Position numbers and translations under genes: made by a program
Shown: in pieces, positions 27,953-36,904 of the stretch
Numbering within the stretch: the stretch's first letter is position 1
How the letters are laid out: every line of letters starts with the position of its first letter
Assembly (NCBI GenBank): GCA_902599625.1
Contig: CACKGF010000003.1
Span: 62,001 to 126,000, forward strand
DNA from: an uncultured Pelagibacteraceae bacterium
Lineage (GTDB): Bacteria; Pseudomonadota; Alphaproteobacteria; Pelagibacterales; Pelagibacteraceae
Direction: 5' to 3'
Length of the DNA: 64,000 bases
The notes under the pieces: generated by a model
What the model was told of the DNA's origin: nothing
Seen by the model: the letters and a program-made list of their open reading frames with translations, nothing else
Databases searched by the model: none

Positions 27953-29068
27953 ATGAAAAAACTAAGTAAATTGTTACTAGTTCTATCTTTTGCACTTTCT
28001 ATCAGCTCATCAGCATTTGCAGTTACAGTTGCATCATGGGGTGGAGCATATACAGAGTCACAAAAGCTAGGATATGGTGACCCTACTGCTAAGAAACTTG
28101 GTGTACCGATCAATTGGGTCGACTACTCAGGTGGATTATCAGAAATTAAAGCACAAAAAGAGGCTGGCAAAATTACGTGGGATATAATTGACGTATTTGC
28201 TATGGACACTATCACTGGATGTGACGAAGGTTTATTTGTTGAATTTGATTTTGACAAAGACTTCCCGCCAGCTCCAGATGGTACAAAAGCAAGTAAAGAC
28301 TTCTTTGCTCCAATGCCAAGTAAATGTGCTGTAGGAAACATTTTATATTCTTGGAACTACGCGTACAACACAAAGAATGTAAGCGGAACACCAAAAACTA
28401 TAAAAGACTTCTTTGACACTAAAAAGTTTCCAGGGAAAAGAGCTATCTACAAAAGCGCTTTAACAAATTTAGAGATTGCTTTAGCTGCAGATGGTATCAA
28501 ACCAGGAAAAGGTGGAAAGAAAATCTACAAAGCTCTTGAGACAGAAAAAGGTGTTAACAGAGCAATGAACAAAATCAAAGCATTATGCACAGACCCTAAC
28601 GGTGGATGTGTATTTTGGTCAGCAGGTGCTCAACCACCAGAACTATTAGTTTCAGGTGAAGTTGTTATGGCAACTGGTTGGAACGGAAGATTCTTCAACG
28701 CTGAAATCGGTGAAGGTGCTCCAATCAAACAAGTTTGGGATGGTCAAGGTCTTGACTACGAATATTTCGTATTAGTTAAAGGTGGACCAAACGAAGCTGA
28801 TGCTAAAAAAGCACTAGCGATGATGACAAGTACAGAAGGTTTAGCAGGAAGTGCAAAATACATTGCATACGCACCTTGGAGAAAATCATCACTTAAAGTT
28901 ATGGCAGCAGGTGAGCCATGGTACAAAGATGGTAAGACAAACATGGTACCACAAATGCCAACTGCGCCAGCTAACACTAAAAATTACTTCTTAGTAGATC
29001 CAATATTCTGGGCTGATAACGGTACAGAGCTTGGTGAAAAATGGGAAGCAATGAAAGCTGGTCTATAA
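27953..29068 (+). CDS. potD: Periplasmic substrate-binding protein, PotD/PotF-like
   Basis: Exported binding protein of the polyamine-type ABC importer. Signal peptide 1-23 (ends SAFA, then VTVASWGGAYTES). The fold type is shown by the VASWGGAY start and the later GWNGRFFN and YFLVDPIFWADNG segments. 371 aa. It has its own promoter, a consensus ribosome site and a downstream terminator, and codon use is smoother than in neighbouring genes, all suggesting high expression, as expected for SAR11 binding proteins. Neighbours suggest an amidine, guanidino, ectoine-like or polyamine ligand, but residues that would define it cannot be judged by eye. Confidence 0.9.
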   Translation: MKKLSKLLLVLSFALSISSSAFAVTVASWGGAYTESQKLGYGDPTAKKLGVPINWVDYSGGLSEIKAQKEAGKITWDIIDVFAMDTITGCDEGLFVEFDFDKDFPPAPDGTKASKDFFAPMPSKCAVGNILYSWNYAYNTKNVSGTPKTIKDFFDTKKFPGKRAIYKSALTNLEIALAADGIKPGKGGKKIYKALETEKGVNRAMNKIKALCTDPNGGCVFWSAGAQPPELLVSGEVVMATGWNGRFFNAEIGEGAPIKQVWDGQGLDYEYFVLVKGGPNEADAKKALAMMTSTEGLAGSAKYIAYAPWRKSSLKVMAAGEPWYKDGKTNMVPQMPTAPANTKNYFLVDPIFWADNGTELGEKWEAMKAGL

Positions 29069-29104
29069 TTTTAAGTTTTAAAGACTAAAATTATATATTA
29101 TATT

Positions 29105-29134
29105 AAGGGCGGTTATTTATAGCCGCCCTTTTTT
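29105..29134 (+). terminator. Terminator/attenuator between potD and potB
   Basis: Eleven-bp stem with one G-T pair (29105-29115 and 29120-29130), 4-base loop, T run. It ends five bases before the potB ATG, so the permease genes depend on read-through or another promoter. Confidence 0.85.
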
Positions 29135-29138
29135 ATTT

Positions 29139-30392
29139 ATGAGCAGTGAAACAGGAAAAATTTTAACAACTGATGGCATACCTCTTGAGGTAAGTCTTAA
29201 AAAAGCTGAAAGAAAAAATAAGATCAAAGCATTTCTTTTAGTGGCACCTCTATTACTCTTTTTACTTATTACATATATTTTCCCTATCGGCGACATGCTC
29301 ATGAGAAGTGTGGATGATAAAATGGTTACCGAGATGTTGCCAAAAACATTCAAGTCAATGGAGAAATGGGATGGTAAAGAATTGCCGCCAGAAGAAGTTT
29401 TTGAATCTTTTTATTTAGATTTTCAAAAACTTGTTGAAGAGAAACGAGATGGAAAACTTTCAACACAATTAAATTATACAAAGAATGGATTTAAAAGTAT
29501 TTTAAAAAAATTACGAAGAAAAGCTAAAAATTTTGAGGAAGGAAATTACAAAGAACAAATAATGGCTGTTCACCAAAGATGGGCAGACGTTGAATATTGG
29601 CGAGCCATACAAAGACGTGCTCCTGCTTATACAAGTCAAAAATATTTAAAGGGAATTGACATGTATAAAAATGAAGAAGGTAATATTGTAAGTGTAGAAG
29701 AAGATCGAAGAATTCATAGAATTTTATGGCTAAGAACCTTAGAGATTGCTTTCTTTGTAACTCTTTTATGTTTTTTAATGGCTTACCCAATAGCCCATTT
29801 ACTTGCTACCTTGCCGATGAAATATAGTAACCTATTAATGATTTGCGTACTTCTTCCATTTTGGACATCACTATTAGTAAGAACCGCAAGTTGGATGATA
29901 CTCTTACAACAACAAGGAGTTGTTAACGATTTTTTTGTTATGATAGGATTGGTTGCTGACGACAGTAGACCAGAAATGATGTTTAATAAAACTGGTACCT
30001 ATGTGGCAATGACACAAATATTGTTGCCGTTTATGGTTTTACCTTTGTACAGTGTAATGAAAACAATATCCCCAAGTTTAATGAGAGCTGGAAAATCTTT
30101 GGGAGGAACTCCATTCGTTGCTTTTTGGAAAGTATACTTCCCTTTAACGATACCAGGTATTGGGGCAGGATGTTTATTGGTATTTATTTTAGCGATTGGA
30201 TACTACATTACTCCCGCATTAGTAGGAGGTGCATCAGGAACTTTAATTAGTAACCAAATTGCATTTCACATGAAAAGTACTTTAGATTGGAGTTTTGCTT
30301 CAGCAATGGGTCTAATGTTACTTGCAGGAGTTTTAGCTATTTATTGGGTCTACAATAAACTTGTTGGAGTAGATAATATAAAACTAGGATAA
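29139..30392 (+). CDS. potB: ABC permease, PotB-like, with large periplasmic insertion
   Basis: First permease subunit of the Pot-type importer. TM1 lies near residues 28-50; it is followed by an unusually long charged stretch (about 55-190) before TM2, then five helices with the EAA loop in LMRAGKSLGGTPFVAFWKVYFPL. 417 aa against about 285 for E. coli PotB. Long-insert PotB proteins occur in other alphaproteobacteria, so this is a subfamily trait, and the insert probably faces the binding protein. No Shine-Dalgarno; the start is five bases after a terminator T run. Confidence 0.88.
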   Translation: MSSETGKILTTDGIPLEVSLKKAERKNKIKAFLLVAPLLLFLLITYIFPIGDMLMRSVDDKMVTEMLPKTFKSMEKWDGKELPPEEVFESFYLDFQKLVEEKRDGKLSTQLNYTKNGFKSILKKLRRKAKNFEEGNYKEQIMAVHQRWADVEYWRAIQRRAPAYTSQKYLKGIDMYKNEEGNIVSVEEDRRIHRILWLRTLEIAFFVTLLCFLMAYPIAHLLATLPMKYSNLLMICVLLPFWTSLLVRTASWMILLQQQGVVNDFFVMIGLVADDSRPEMMFNKTGTYVAMTQILLPFMVLPLYSVMKTISPSLMRAGKSLGGTPFVAFWKVYFPLTIPGIGAGCLLVFILAIGYYITPALVGGASGTLISNQIAFHMKSTLDWSFASAMGLMLLAGVLAIYWVYNKLVGVDNIKLG

Positions 30393-30394
30393 TT

Positions 30395-31249
30395 ATGGCA
30401 TTACCAAAGTATACTGAGACACGTTATAGAGTTTGGCACTACTTCTATATTACTATTTGCACATGCGTATTTTTCTTTTTAATCGCGCCTTTATTCGTAA
30501 TATTTCCTTTATCTTTTAACGCTGAAGAGTTTCTAAGTTTTTCTGAAGGAATGAAAAATCTTGATCCTGATGCATTTTCTTTGAGATGGTACAAAGACAT
30601 GATCTACGGGACGAAAAATCCATGGGGTCTTGCAGCCAAAAATAGTTTTATAATTGCTATATTTGCTACGTTGGGATCAGTTATTCTTGGAACTGTAGCG
30701 GCGCTCGGATTAAGTAGCAGACATATGCCATATAAGGGATTAATCATGGCTACTTTAATATCACCGATGATAGTGCCATTAATCATTTCTGGTGTTGCAA
30801 TTTTTTTCTTTATGGCAAAGGCAGGACTTGCTGCTACGCATACAGGAATTGTATTAGCGCACATTATTTTAGGAACACCTTTCGTTGTTATTACTGTAAC
30901 AGCAACTTTATCAGGTTTTGACCACAGTGTTACACGAGCTGCATCAAGCTTAGGTAGCGATCCAGTAAATACATTTATGAAAATTACACTACCATTAATT
31001 CTACCAGGAGTAATATCTGGAGGCTTGTTTGCTTTCGTTACATCTTTCGACGAAGTTGTTGTGGTTTTATTCTTAGCTGGTCTAGAAAATACAACAATTC
31101 CAATTCAAATGTGGACCGGGTTAAGAGAGCAGTTAAGCCCAACAATATTAGCTGTTGCGACATGTTTAATAATTTTATCTACATTAATTCTTGTTACAGC
31201 TGAGCTATTAAGACGAAGATCTGAAAGGCTCAGAGGAATAAATAGATAA
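30395..31249 (+). CDS. potC: ABC permease, PotC-like
   Basis: Second permease subunit. Six hydrophobic helices and the EAA coupling loop in VTRAASSLGSDPVNTFMKITLPLI. 284 aa, normal for PotC, with no insertion. Starts two bases after potB stop and ends three bases before the multifunctional acyl-CoA gene, so permease and catabolic enzyme share a transcript. Confidence 0.92.
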   Translation: MALPKYTETRYRVWHYFYITICTCVFFFLIAPLFVIFPLSFNAEEFLSFSEGMKNLDPDAFSLRWYKDMIYGTKNPWGLAAKNSFIIAIFATLGSVILGTVAALGLSSRHMPYKGLIMATLISPMIVPLIISGVAIFFFMAKAGLAATHTGIVLAHIILGTPFVVITVTATLSGFDHSVTRAASSLGSDPVNTFMKITLPLILPGVISGGLFAFVTSFDEVVVVLFLAGLENTTIPIQMWTGLREQLSPTILAVATCLIILSTLILVTAELLRRRSERLRGINR

Positions 31250-31252
31250 AAA

Positions 31253-33475
31253 ATGGAAATCAAAAAGGTTGTTGTAATAGGCTCTGGAACTATGGGTAGT
31301 GGAATCGCTGCTCATTTATGTAATGCGAATGTACCAGTTACTTTATTAGATCTTACGACTGACATAAGCACCAAGGCAAGAGAGCGAATACATAAATCAA
31401 GACCGCCATTATTAATTGATAAATCAAAAATTGATAATATCAAAGTTGGCAATATCAACGATGATTTTAACGTTGTAAAAGAGGCAGACTGGATAGTCGA
31501 AGCTGTGGTTGAAAGAATAGATATTAAACATCAAATTTATAAAAAAATCTTTGATAATAGAAAAGATGGAGCTATTGTTTCATCTAACACTTCCTCAATT
31601 CCAATTAAAATTCTATCCGAAAATATGACTGATGAGCAAAAAAAAGATTTTTGCATAACACACTTCTTTAATCCAGTTAGATACATGGGTTTGTTAGAAA
31701 TAGTAAAAAATGAAAATAATGATTTAAAAAAAATTAATTCTTTGAAAGTCTTTTGTGAAAAAGAACTTGGTAAAGGAGCTATTGTTTGTAACGATACGCC
31801 AGGTTTCCTTGGTAATAGGGTAGGAGTTTATGCAATGCAAGTTGCTATGACTGAAGCATTTAAAATGAAATTGACTATTGAAGAGGCTGATGCAGTTTTT
31901 GGAAGACCTATGGGAATACCTAAAACTGGAGTGTTTGGTTTATATGATCTAATTGGTATTGATTTGATGGCAGATGTTTTAAAAAGTTTTGTAAAAGAAC
32001 TTCCAGAAAATGATAAATTTCAGGAGGTCGCTAAAGAAATACCACTTGTAAAAAAATTGATCGAAACTGGATATACTGGAAGAAAAGGTAAGGGTGGTTT
32101 CTATAGAGTGAAAAAATTAGAAAATCAAAAAATTTTGGAGGCAATTAACCTTCAAACAGGAGAATATTCTGAGTCTAAAAAAATTGATCTTAAAATTGAT
32201 ACTGTGAACCTTAACACTATTATTAACAGGAAAGACAAATACGGAGAATATGCTTGGTCAGTAATTTCTCAAATTATTAAATATGCATCATCTTTAGTCC
32301 CAGGTATAACTGATAAATTCAATGACATTGATGAAGCTATGAGATTAGGATTTAACTGGGCTATGGGACCCTTTGAAATGCTTAAATCAATCGGTGTAAA
32401 AAATTTTTTCAATCGTGTTGATGAATTTAAGGGAAACAAATTTTTAGAGGAGCTTTCAGTAAAAAAAGATGAAAACTTTTATGGTGAAAGACAAATTTAC
32501 ACCGAAATAGAAACACTTGGCAAGGTCAAGCCTAAAGCTTTGAGTTTAGATAAAAACAAGTCAGCAGAGATTTACAGGTTTAAAGATTTTAACATTGTAG
32601 AGTTTACCACTAAAGCATGTGCACTAGATTACGACTCTATGGATAGTTTAAAAAAAGCAACAGATAAACCTCTGATCATTATAAATGAAAGTATGCAATT
32701 TTCTGCTGGTGTTAATTTGTCATATACAATGAACTTCGCTGAAAAAGGGGATTTTAAATCTATAGAAAAATTTATTAAATATTTTCAAGATACTTGTAAA
32801 CAACTTAAGTATTCAAAATTTCCTGTTGTCTCAGCACCCTCTGGGCTTACTTTAGGTGGTGGATTTGAAGTAATGGTTCAAAGCAATTTTGTAACAGCAC
32901 ATACAAACATAGTGGTAGGTTTAGTCGAAACAATGGTTGGTCTAGTACCTGCAGGGGGAGGATGTAAAGAGATGTTGTGGAGATGGGCTCAAAGCGAAGA
33001 ATCAAAAAAAGATATTGATCATGCTCCACTTAAAGTTTTTGAAATCATAGGTTATGGTAAAACCGCTTCTTCTCCAATTGAAGCCGAGCCCCTGAAATAC
33101 TTGTTACCAACTGATAAAAAAATAATGAATAGGAATAGCTTATTTTCAGAGGCAAAAAAAGTTATAGAGGAAAATAAAAATTTTAAACCAAGTAATGAGT
33201 GTACTTTTAAATTATCGGGAAAATCAGTAAGAGAAAAAATGTTTAAAACTTTGGATAAACTTTATAATGATAAAATTATCTTTGATCACGGTATGACAGT
33301 AGGAAAAGAACTTGCAAATGTTTTAAGTGGTGGTGATACGAATTCTGAAAAAACATTGACTGAGGACGATATTTACAAATTAGAGCTAGATTCTTTTATG
33401 AGATTGATTGAAAATAAAAAAACTCAAGATAGAATTAAACACACTCTCTCTACAGGAAAACCTTTAATTAATTAG
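31253..33475 (+). CDS. Fused 3-hydroxyacyl-CoA dehydrogenase / enoyl-CoA hydratase
   Basis: Two beta-oxidation activities in one chain, in reverse order to FadB. Residues about 1-300 are the dehydrogenase: NAD-binding GSGTMGSG (10-17), the HFFNPV motif and GFLGNRVG. A second helical dehydrogenase region follows to about 400. The C-terminal part is a crotonase domain with oxyanion segment TLGGGFE and both hydratase glutamates (about 538 and 559, GGGFEV and VETMVG). 740 aa. Three bases after potC, so it probably degrades an acyl-CoA formed from the imported compound, but it could equally serve general short-chain oxidation. Stop overlaps the convergent cyclophilin gene by 8 nt. Confidence 0.88.
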   Translation: MEIKKVVVIGSGTMGSGIAAHLCNANVPVTLLDLTTDISTKARERIHKSRPPLLIDKSKIDNIKVGNINDDFNVVKEADWIVEAVVERIDIKHQIYKKIFDNRKDGAIVSSNTSSIPIKILSENMTDEQKKDFCITHFFNPVRYMGLLEIVKNENNDLKKINSLKVFCEKELGKGAIVCNDTPGFLGNRVGVYAMQVAMTEAFKMKLTIEEADAVFGRPMGIPKTGVFGLYDLIGIDLMADVLKSFVKELPENDKFQEVAKEIPLVKKLIETGYTGRKGKGGFYRVKKLENQKILEAINLQTGEYSESKKIDLKIDTVNLNTIINRKDKYGEYAWSVISQIIKYASSLVPGITDKFNDIDEAMRLGFNWAMGPFEMLKSIGVKNFFNRVDEFKGNKFLEELSVKKDENFYGERQIYTEIETLGKVKPKALSLDKNKSAEIYRFKDFNIVEFTTKACALDYDSMDSLKKATDKPLIIINESMQFSAGVNLSYTMNFAEKGDFKSIEKFIKYFQDTCKQLKYSKFPVVSAPSGLTLGGGFEVMVQSNFVTAHTNIVVGLVETMVGLVPAGGGCKEMLWRWAQSEESKKDIDHAPLKVFEIIGYGKTASSPIEAEPLKYLLPTDKKIMNRNSLFSEAKKVIEENKNFKPSNECTFKLSGKSVREKMFKTLDKLYNDKIIFDHGMTVGKELANVLSGGDTNSEKTLTEDDIYKLELDSFMRLIENKKTQDRIKHTLSTGKPLIN

Positions 33476-34124
33476 GTATTGAAGAAAGCATTCTTAAAGA
33501 AATTATAAAATCAGGTCTTAAAACGAACTCTGAGTCGTTGTTGTGTTTAATTTTTTCTACAGCAGATAAACCATGAGTAACTCTCCCTAAGGGAGTGTAT
33601 TCACCTTCAAACAATGGTGCATCATCTAAAAGAATAAAAAATTCACTATCTTCCATGTCCCCTTTTTTATTTTTAGCAAAAGCAACTGTCCCCTTTTTAA
33701 AATTGAAAGGTCTGTCAACCTCTGGTTTTATAAACCCGTAATTAGATTGTCCACTTCCAATAAATGTATAGTTTAAATTGTTTTTTTTACCAAATTCTAA
33801 ATCTCCAGCTTGAACAAGAAATCCTTCAATAACCCTATGAAACGCAACATTATCATATTCTTTATTTTGAATTAAAGTTTTAAATCTTTTCACAGAGTTT
33901 GGTGAGACTTTAGGCATAAGTTCAATAACAACTTTTCCACAACTAATATCCATTACTGAAATGTTTTCAGGATGAATGAAATTCATTTTTTTTAAATCTA
34001 CATCTTCAACAAAGAGACACTTGTTTTTAATTACATAAAATGATGAGAATGAAAAAAAAGTCAAAAAAACTAAAAAAATTAGTAAAATTTTTTCTGATTT
34101 TGATTGTTTAACCTTTTTAAGCAT
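33468..34124 (-). CDS. Membrane-anchored cyclophilin-type peptidyl-prolyl isomerase
   Basis: Catalyses cis-trans isomerisation of proline bonds, probably in the periplasm. One N-terminal transmembrane helix (about 13-32) is followed by the cyclophilin domain with VAFHRVIEGFLVQAGD, which holds the catalytic Arg, and FFILLDDAPLFEGEYTPLGRV. 218 aa. The short bacterial type is typical. Convergent overlap with the acyl-CoA gene; divergent from an outer-membrane protein gene. Confidence 0.9.
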   Translation of the reverse strand: MLKKVKQSKSEKILLIFLVFLTFFSFSSFYVIKNKCLFVEDVDLKKMNFIHPENISVMDISCGKVVIELMPKVSPNSVKRFKTLIQNKEYDNVAFHRVIEGFLVQAGDLEFGKKNNLNYTFIGSGQSNYGFIKPEVDRPFNFKKGTVAFAKNKKGDMEDSEFFILLDDAPLFEGEYTPLGRVTHGLSAVEKIKHNNDSEFVLRPDFIISLRMLSSIPN

Positions 34125-34313
34125 TTTTTTTTAACTTAGCGCTATTAATTTTTTTTACTATTGTGACATTTTTATCACTACTAAAATCTTTTATTTTTGG
34201 GAATTTTTTAAAGAATTCAACCTAAAGACACACATTTTTAATGATATGGAATATACATTTTTCATTATATCTGATATAGAAATCCACATAATTAATTAAT
34301 TGTGAGAAAAGTT
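34125..34313. other. Divergent regulatory spacer between cyclophilin and outer-membrane protein genes
   Basis: About 190 AT-rich bases with no ORF that I can support. It must hold both promoters; several -10-like TATA/ATAT sequences are present but no clear -35 partner, so I do not place them. Confidence 0.4.
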
Positions 34314-34970
34314 ATGAAAAAGATATTTTTAACATTTGCTTTTTTAATAGGATTTGTTTCTAACGCCTACTCTGCGACTATGGGTTTTACTGTAAGTATG
34401 GCAAACATAGACTCAGATTTATCTGATGATATCGATAGCAACGGAACTACTGATACTACTAAAAGTGTTTCAAACGAAATTGCTTTTGGATCAATTTTTA
34501 TTGAAAACGAGTTACCTAACGGTTTAATTGTTGGATTTGATTTTATACCTTTCGAAGCAGAATTCGAGAGTAGATCAACTACACAGGTCTCGTTAAAAGA
34601 TTCTAGCACGACTACATCAGGAACTAACAAAGGTACAGCTGACGTATCAAAACATATGACATTATATGTACAACCAACTAAAGAACTAGATAATGGAAAT
34701 AAAGTCTTCGGAACTTTAGGAATAGTAAGAGCTGACGTTGAGTCACTAGTACAATCCGTATCTTCAACTGATAAAACAGTAGAGCAAAATTTAGATGGTA
34801 TTAAATATGGTGTTGGAGTGAAAAGAGATATTGGAGACAGTGGTATCTTTAAACTTGAGCTAAGTAGAACAGACTATGACGACATATCAGTAACTACAAG
34901 CAATAATACAAAAGTAACTGCAGATATTGATACTACTGTATTAGGTCTTTCTATTGGTAGATCATTCTAA
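34314..34970 (+). CDS. Outer-membrane beta-barrel protein (porin/opacity-like)
   Basis: Signal peptide 1-20 (ends AYSA), then alternating amphipathic strands rich in Thr, Ser and Asp and a final strand LGLSIGRSF ending in Phe, the signature that targets barrels to the BAM complex. 218 aa, about eight strands. I take the ATG at 34314 because it gives a standard signal peptide; a GTG at 34302 would add four residues. Followed by a strong bidirectional terminator. Role unknown; small barrels of this kind are often structural or adhesive. Confidence 0.8.
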   Translation: MKKIFLTFAFLIGFVSNAYSATMGFTVSMANIDSDLSDDIDSNGTTDTTKSVSNEIAFGSIFIENELPNGLIVGFDFIPFEAEFESRSTTQVSLKDSSTTTSGTNKGTADVSKHMTLYVQPTKELDNGNKVFGTLGIVRADVESLVQSVSSTDKTVEQNLDGIKYGVGVKRDIGDSGIFKLELSRTDYDDISVTTSNNTKVTADIDTTVLGLSIGRSF

Positions 34971-34990
34971 GAATCAAACAAGCATATTAT

Positions 34991-35024
34991 AAAAAAAACC
35001 CCTCACATTGAGGGGTTTTTTTTT
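34991..35024. terminator. Bidirectional rho-independent terminator
   Basis: CCCCTCA-CAT-TGAGGGG (34999-35015) flanked by eight A on the left and T run on the right, so it works in both directions. It ends the barrel gene on the plus strand and the metallopeptidase-like gene on the minus strand, touching the latter's stop codon. Confidence 0.9.
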
Positions 35025-35760
35025 ACTTAAATTTAAAATTTTCGTCAACTTTTAAAATATTTTCTTTAATGAAAATAGTTTTGTTTTTTATGATCAAATC
35101 ATCATCAATCTTTTTTTGTATATTTTTATTATTGATAACTAAAAATGAAAACGTTTCAGCCATATCCTCAGACAAATTTGTTTTTGCATATTGAGTAAAA
35201 AAACCATTGGTTACATTTAAAATTTCCAAACCAACATCTTTTTTACATGTTGAGCATTGAGAATATTCGAATTCAGAATTGTTTAATTTAGTCCATTCAT
35301 TTTTATTAAAATAATTTTCAAAATTTTTATGAATTATATGAAAGATTTCATGATGAATAACCCTTTGGAAAATTTTTTCATTAGAGTTAATATTTAGAAT
35401 AATTGTTTTCATTTCAGGATTTGCAAATCCTATTGCTGGGATATTTGAAATAGTTAAATTTTTACATAAAATTATAAATTTTAGATTTACCTTTTTTAAA
35501 AAATTCGCATCATAAAGATCTATATTTTTTTTTGTAATTAAAAATTTACTTTTAATTTTGCTTTCTTCAAACTTTTCACAATTAACGCTATTTACTCCTA
35601 CACCTGCTGAAAAATTCTTATCAGCAATAAGAAATCTAATACCTTTATCATCAGTCTTATAGAGTTTTAAGTTCGGTATTTTTATTAATTCATAAATTTG
35701 GTCAGATTTAGCGTGAAAAGATATCAATAATATTAATATTAACAAAGAATTTAATTTCAT
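35023..35760 (-). CDS. Exported protein with HExxH zinc-peptidase motif
   Basis: Signal peptide about 1-18. The only catalytic signature is VIHHEIFHIIHKNF near residues 135-148, which contains HEIFH, the zinc-binding HExxH of gluzincins/metzincins; a later EDMAETFSF segment could provide the third ligand as Glu. Two cysteines in CSTCKK may form a disulfide. 245 aa. I do not recognise the family beyond a putative zinc metallopeptidase. Monocistronic, ended by the shared terminator. Confidence 0.6.
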   Translation of the reverse strand: MKLNSLLILILLISFHAKSDQIYELIKIPNLKLYKTDDKGIRFLIADKNFSAGVGVNSVNCEKFEESKIKSKFLITKKNIDLYDANFLKKVNLKFIILCKNLTISNIPAIGFANPEMKTIILNINSNEKIFQRVIHHEIFHIIHKNFENYFNKNEWTKLNNSEFEYSQCSTCKKDVGLEILNVTNGFFTQYAKTNLSEDMAETFSFLVINNKNIQKKIDDDLIIKNKTIFIKENILKVDENFKFK

Positions 35761-35811
35761 TTAGTGTACAAGATAATATTAGAATTAATTAAAATATGAT
35801 ATAATTATATT

Positions 35812-35931
35812 ATGAAAAAAAAGAAATCATCTAATATGAAATCAGTACCAAATTTATTTACTAGTAAATACATTTTCTATTATTATGGTTTTTTCTGGTT
35901 TGTATTAATTCTTATTGTATTTTTTTCATGA
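35812..35931 (+). CDS. Small single-span membrane protein (39 aa)
   Basis: An ATG at 35812 opens 39 codons ending in TGA: a basic N-terminus (MKKKKSSN), then a stretch of about 20 aromatic and aliphatic residues (YIFYYYGFFWFVLILIVFF). The TGA overlaps the ureohydrolase ATG as ATGA, the junction used by real gene pairs throughout the window, and the charge distribution predicts N-in topology. Too short for family assignment. It might be a transporter or enzyme accessory peptide, or only a coupling leader for the next gene. Confidence 0.5.
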   Translation: MKKKKSSNMKSVPNLFTSKYIFYYYGFFWFVLILIVFFS

Positions 35932-36890
35932 AGAAAAAAAATAAAAATCCTATTCAACCTATAAGTGGAACGATAGTTCCAAGATTTGCTGGGCCAACTA
36001 CATTCGCAAGACTTCCAGAGCTAAGGGACGTGGAGAGTTGCGATGTTGCAATAGTTGGTATACCTTTTGATGCAGGTACAAGTTATAGACCAGGTGCAAG
36101 ATTTGGTCCCCAGAGCATAAGACAGGCTTCGAGGCATTTAAGAACTAATTACCACCCAAATTATGACGTTGAACCATTTAAAGTTCAGCAAGTTGCTGAT
36201 GCTGGAGATATAACTTGTAATCCATTTAATATTGATGAAGCTATAAAACAAATAGAAAAAGGTGCTTACGACTTACTCAAAAAAACCGGGAGAATTATAA
36301 GTATGGGAGGGGATCATACGATAGCATTTCCACTTTTAAGAGCTATTAATAAAATTAATGGAGGTCCTGTAGCACTTGTTCATTTTGATGCACATTTAGA
36401 TACTTGGGATACTTATATGGGCGCGCCTTATACTCATGGGACACCTTTTCGTAGGGCTAGAGAAGAAAATTTATTCCTGGATAATGCATCAATGCACGTA
36501 GGTATAAGAGGACCACTCTACAGCAGAGATGATCTTAAAAACGATGAAAATTTTGGATTTAAAACAATTCATTGTGATGAATTTCAAAGTGAGGGAGTTG
36601 AAAAAATTGTTCAAAGAATAAGAAAAAGAGTAGGCAATAATCCGTTATATTTATCAATAGATATAGATGTTCTTGATCCAGCATATGCACCAGGTACTGG
36701 AACACCTGAGATAGCAGGTATGTCTACAAGAGAAATGGTAAACGTAATTAGAGGATTATCAGGCACGAAGCTTATCTCAGCGGATGTTGTGGAGGTCTCC
36801 CCTGCTTATGATCACGCCGAGGTAACATCATTAGCCGCAGCAACAATAATCTATGAAATCACTAATTTATTTGCAAAAGTAAAAGGATAA
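35928..36890 (+). CDS. speB: Agmatinase-family ureohydrolase
   Basis: Binuclear manganese hydrolase that removes urea from a guanidino compound. The metal-binding motifs are GGDHTIAFP, HFDAHLDTWD and SIDIDVLDPAYAPGTGTPE, and the N-terminus DAGTSYRPGARFGPQSIR is typical. 320 aa. The canonical substrate is agmatine (giving putrescine), but close relatives act on guanidinobutyrate, guanidinopropionate or arginine. It precedes an aldehyde dehydrogenase by 14 bases, as in a pathway that converts an amine/guanidine to an acid. Confidence 0.88.
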   Translation: MKKKNKNPIQPISGTIVPRFAGPTTFARLPELRDVESCDVAIVGIPFDAGTSYRPGARFGPQSIRQASRHLRTNYHPNYDVEPFKVQQVADAGDITCNPFNIDEAIKQIEKGAYDLLKKTGRIISMGGDHTIAFPLLRAINKINGGPVALVHFDAHLDTWDTYMGAPYTHGTPFRRAREENLFLDNASMHVGIRGPLYSRDDLKNDENFGFKTIHCDEFQSEGVEKIVQRIRKRVGNNPLYLSIDIDVLDPAYAPGTGTPEIAGMSTREMVNVIRGLSGTKLISADVVEVSPAYDHAEVTSLAAATIIYEITNLFAKVKG

Positions 36891-36904
36891 GTTAATTTCC
36901 CATC

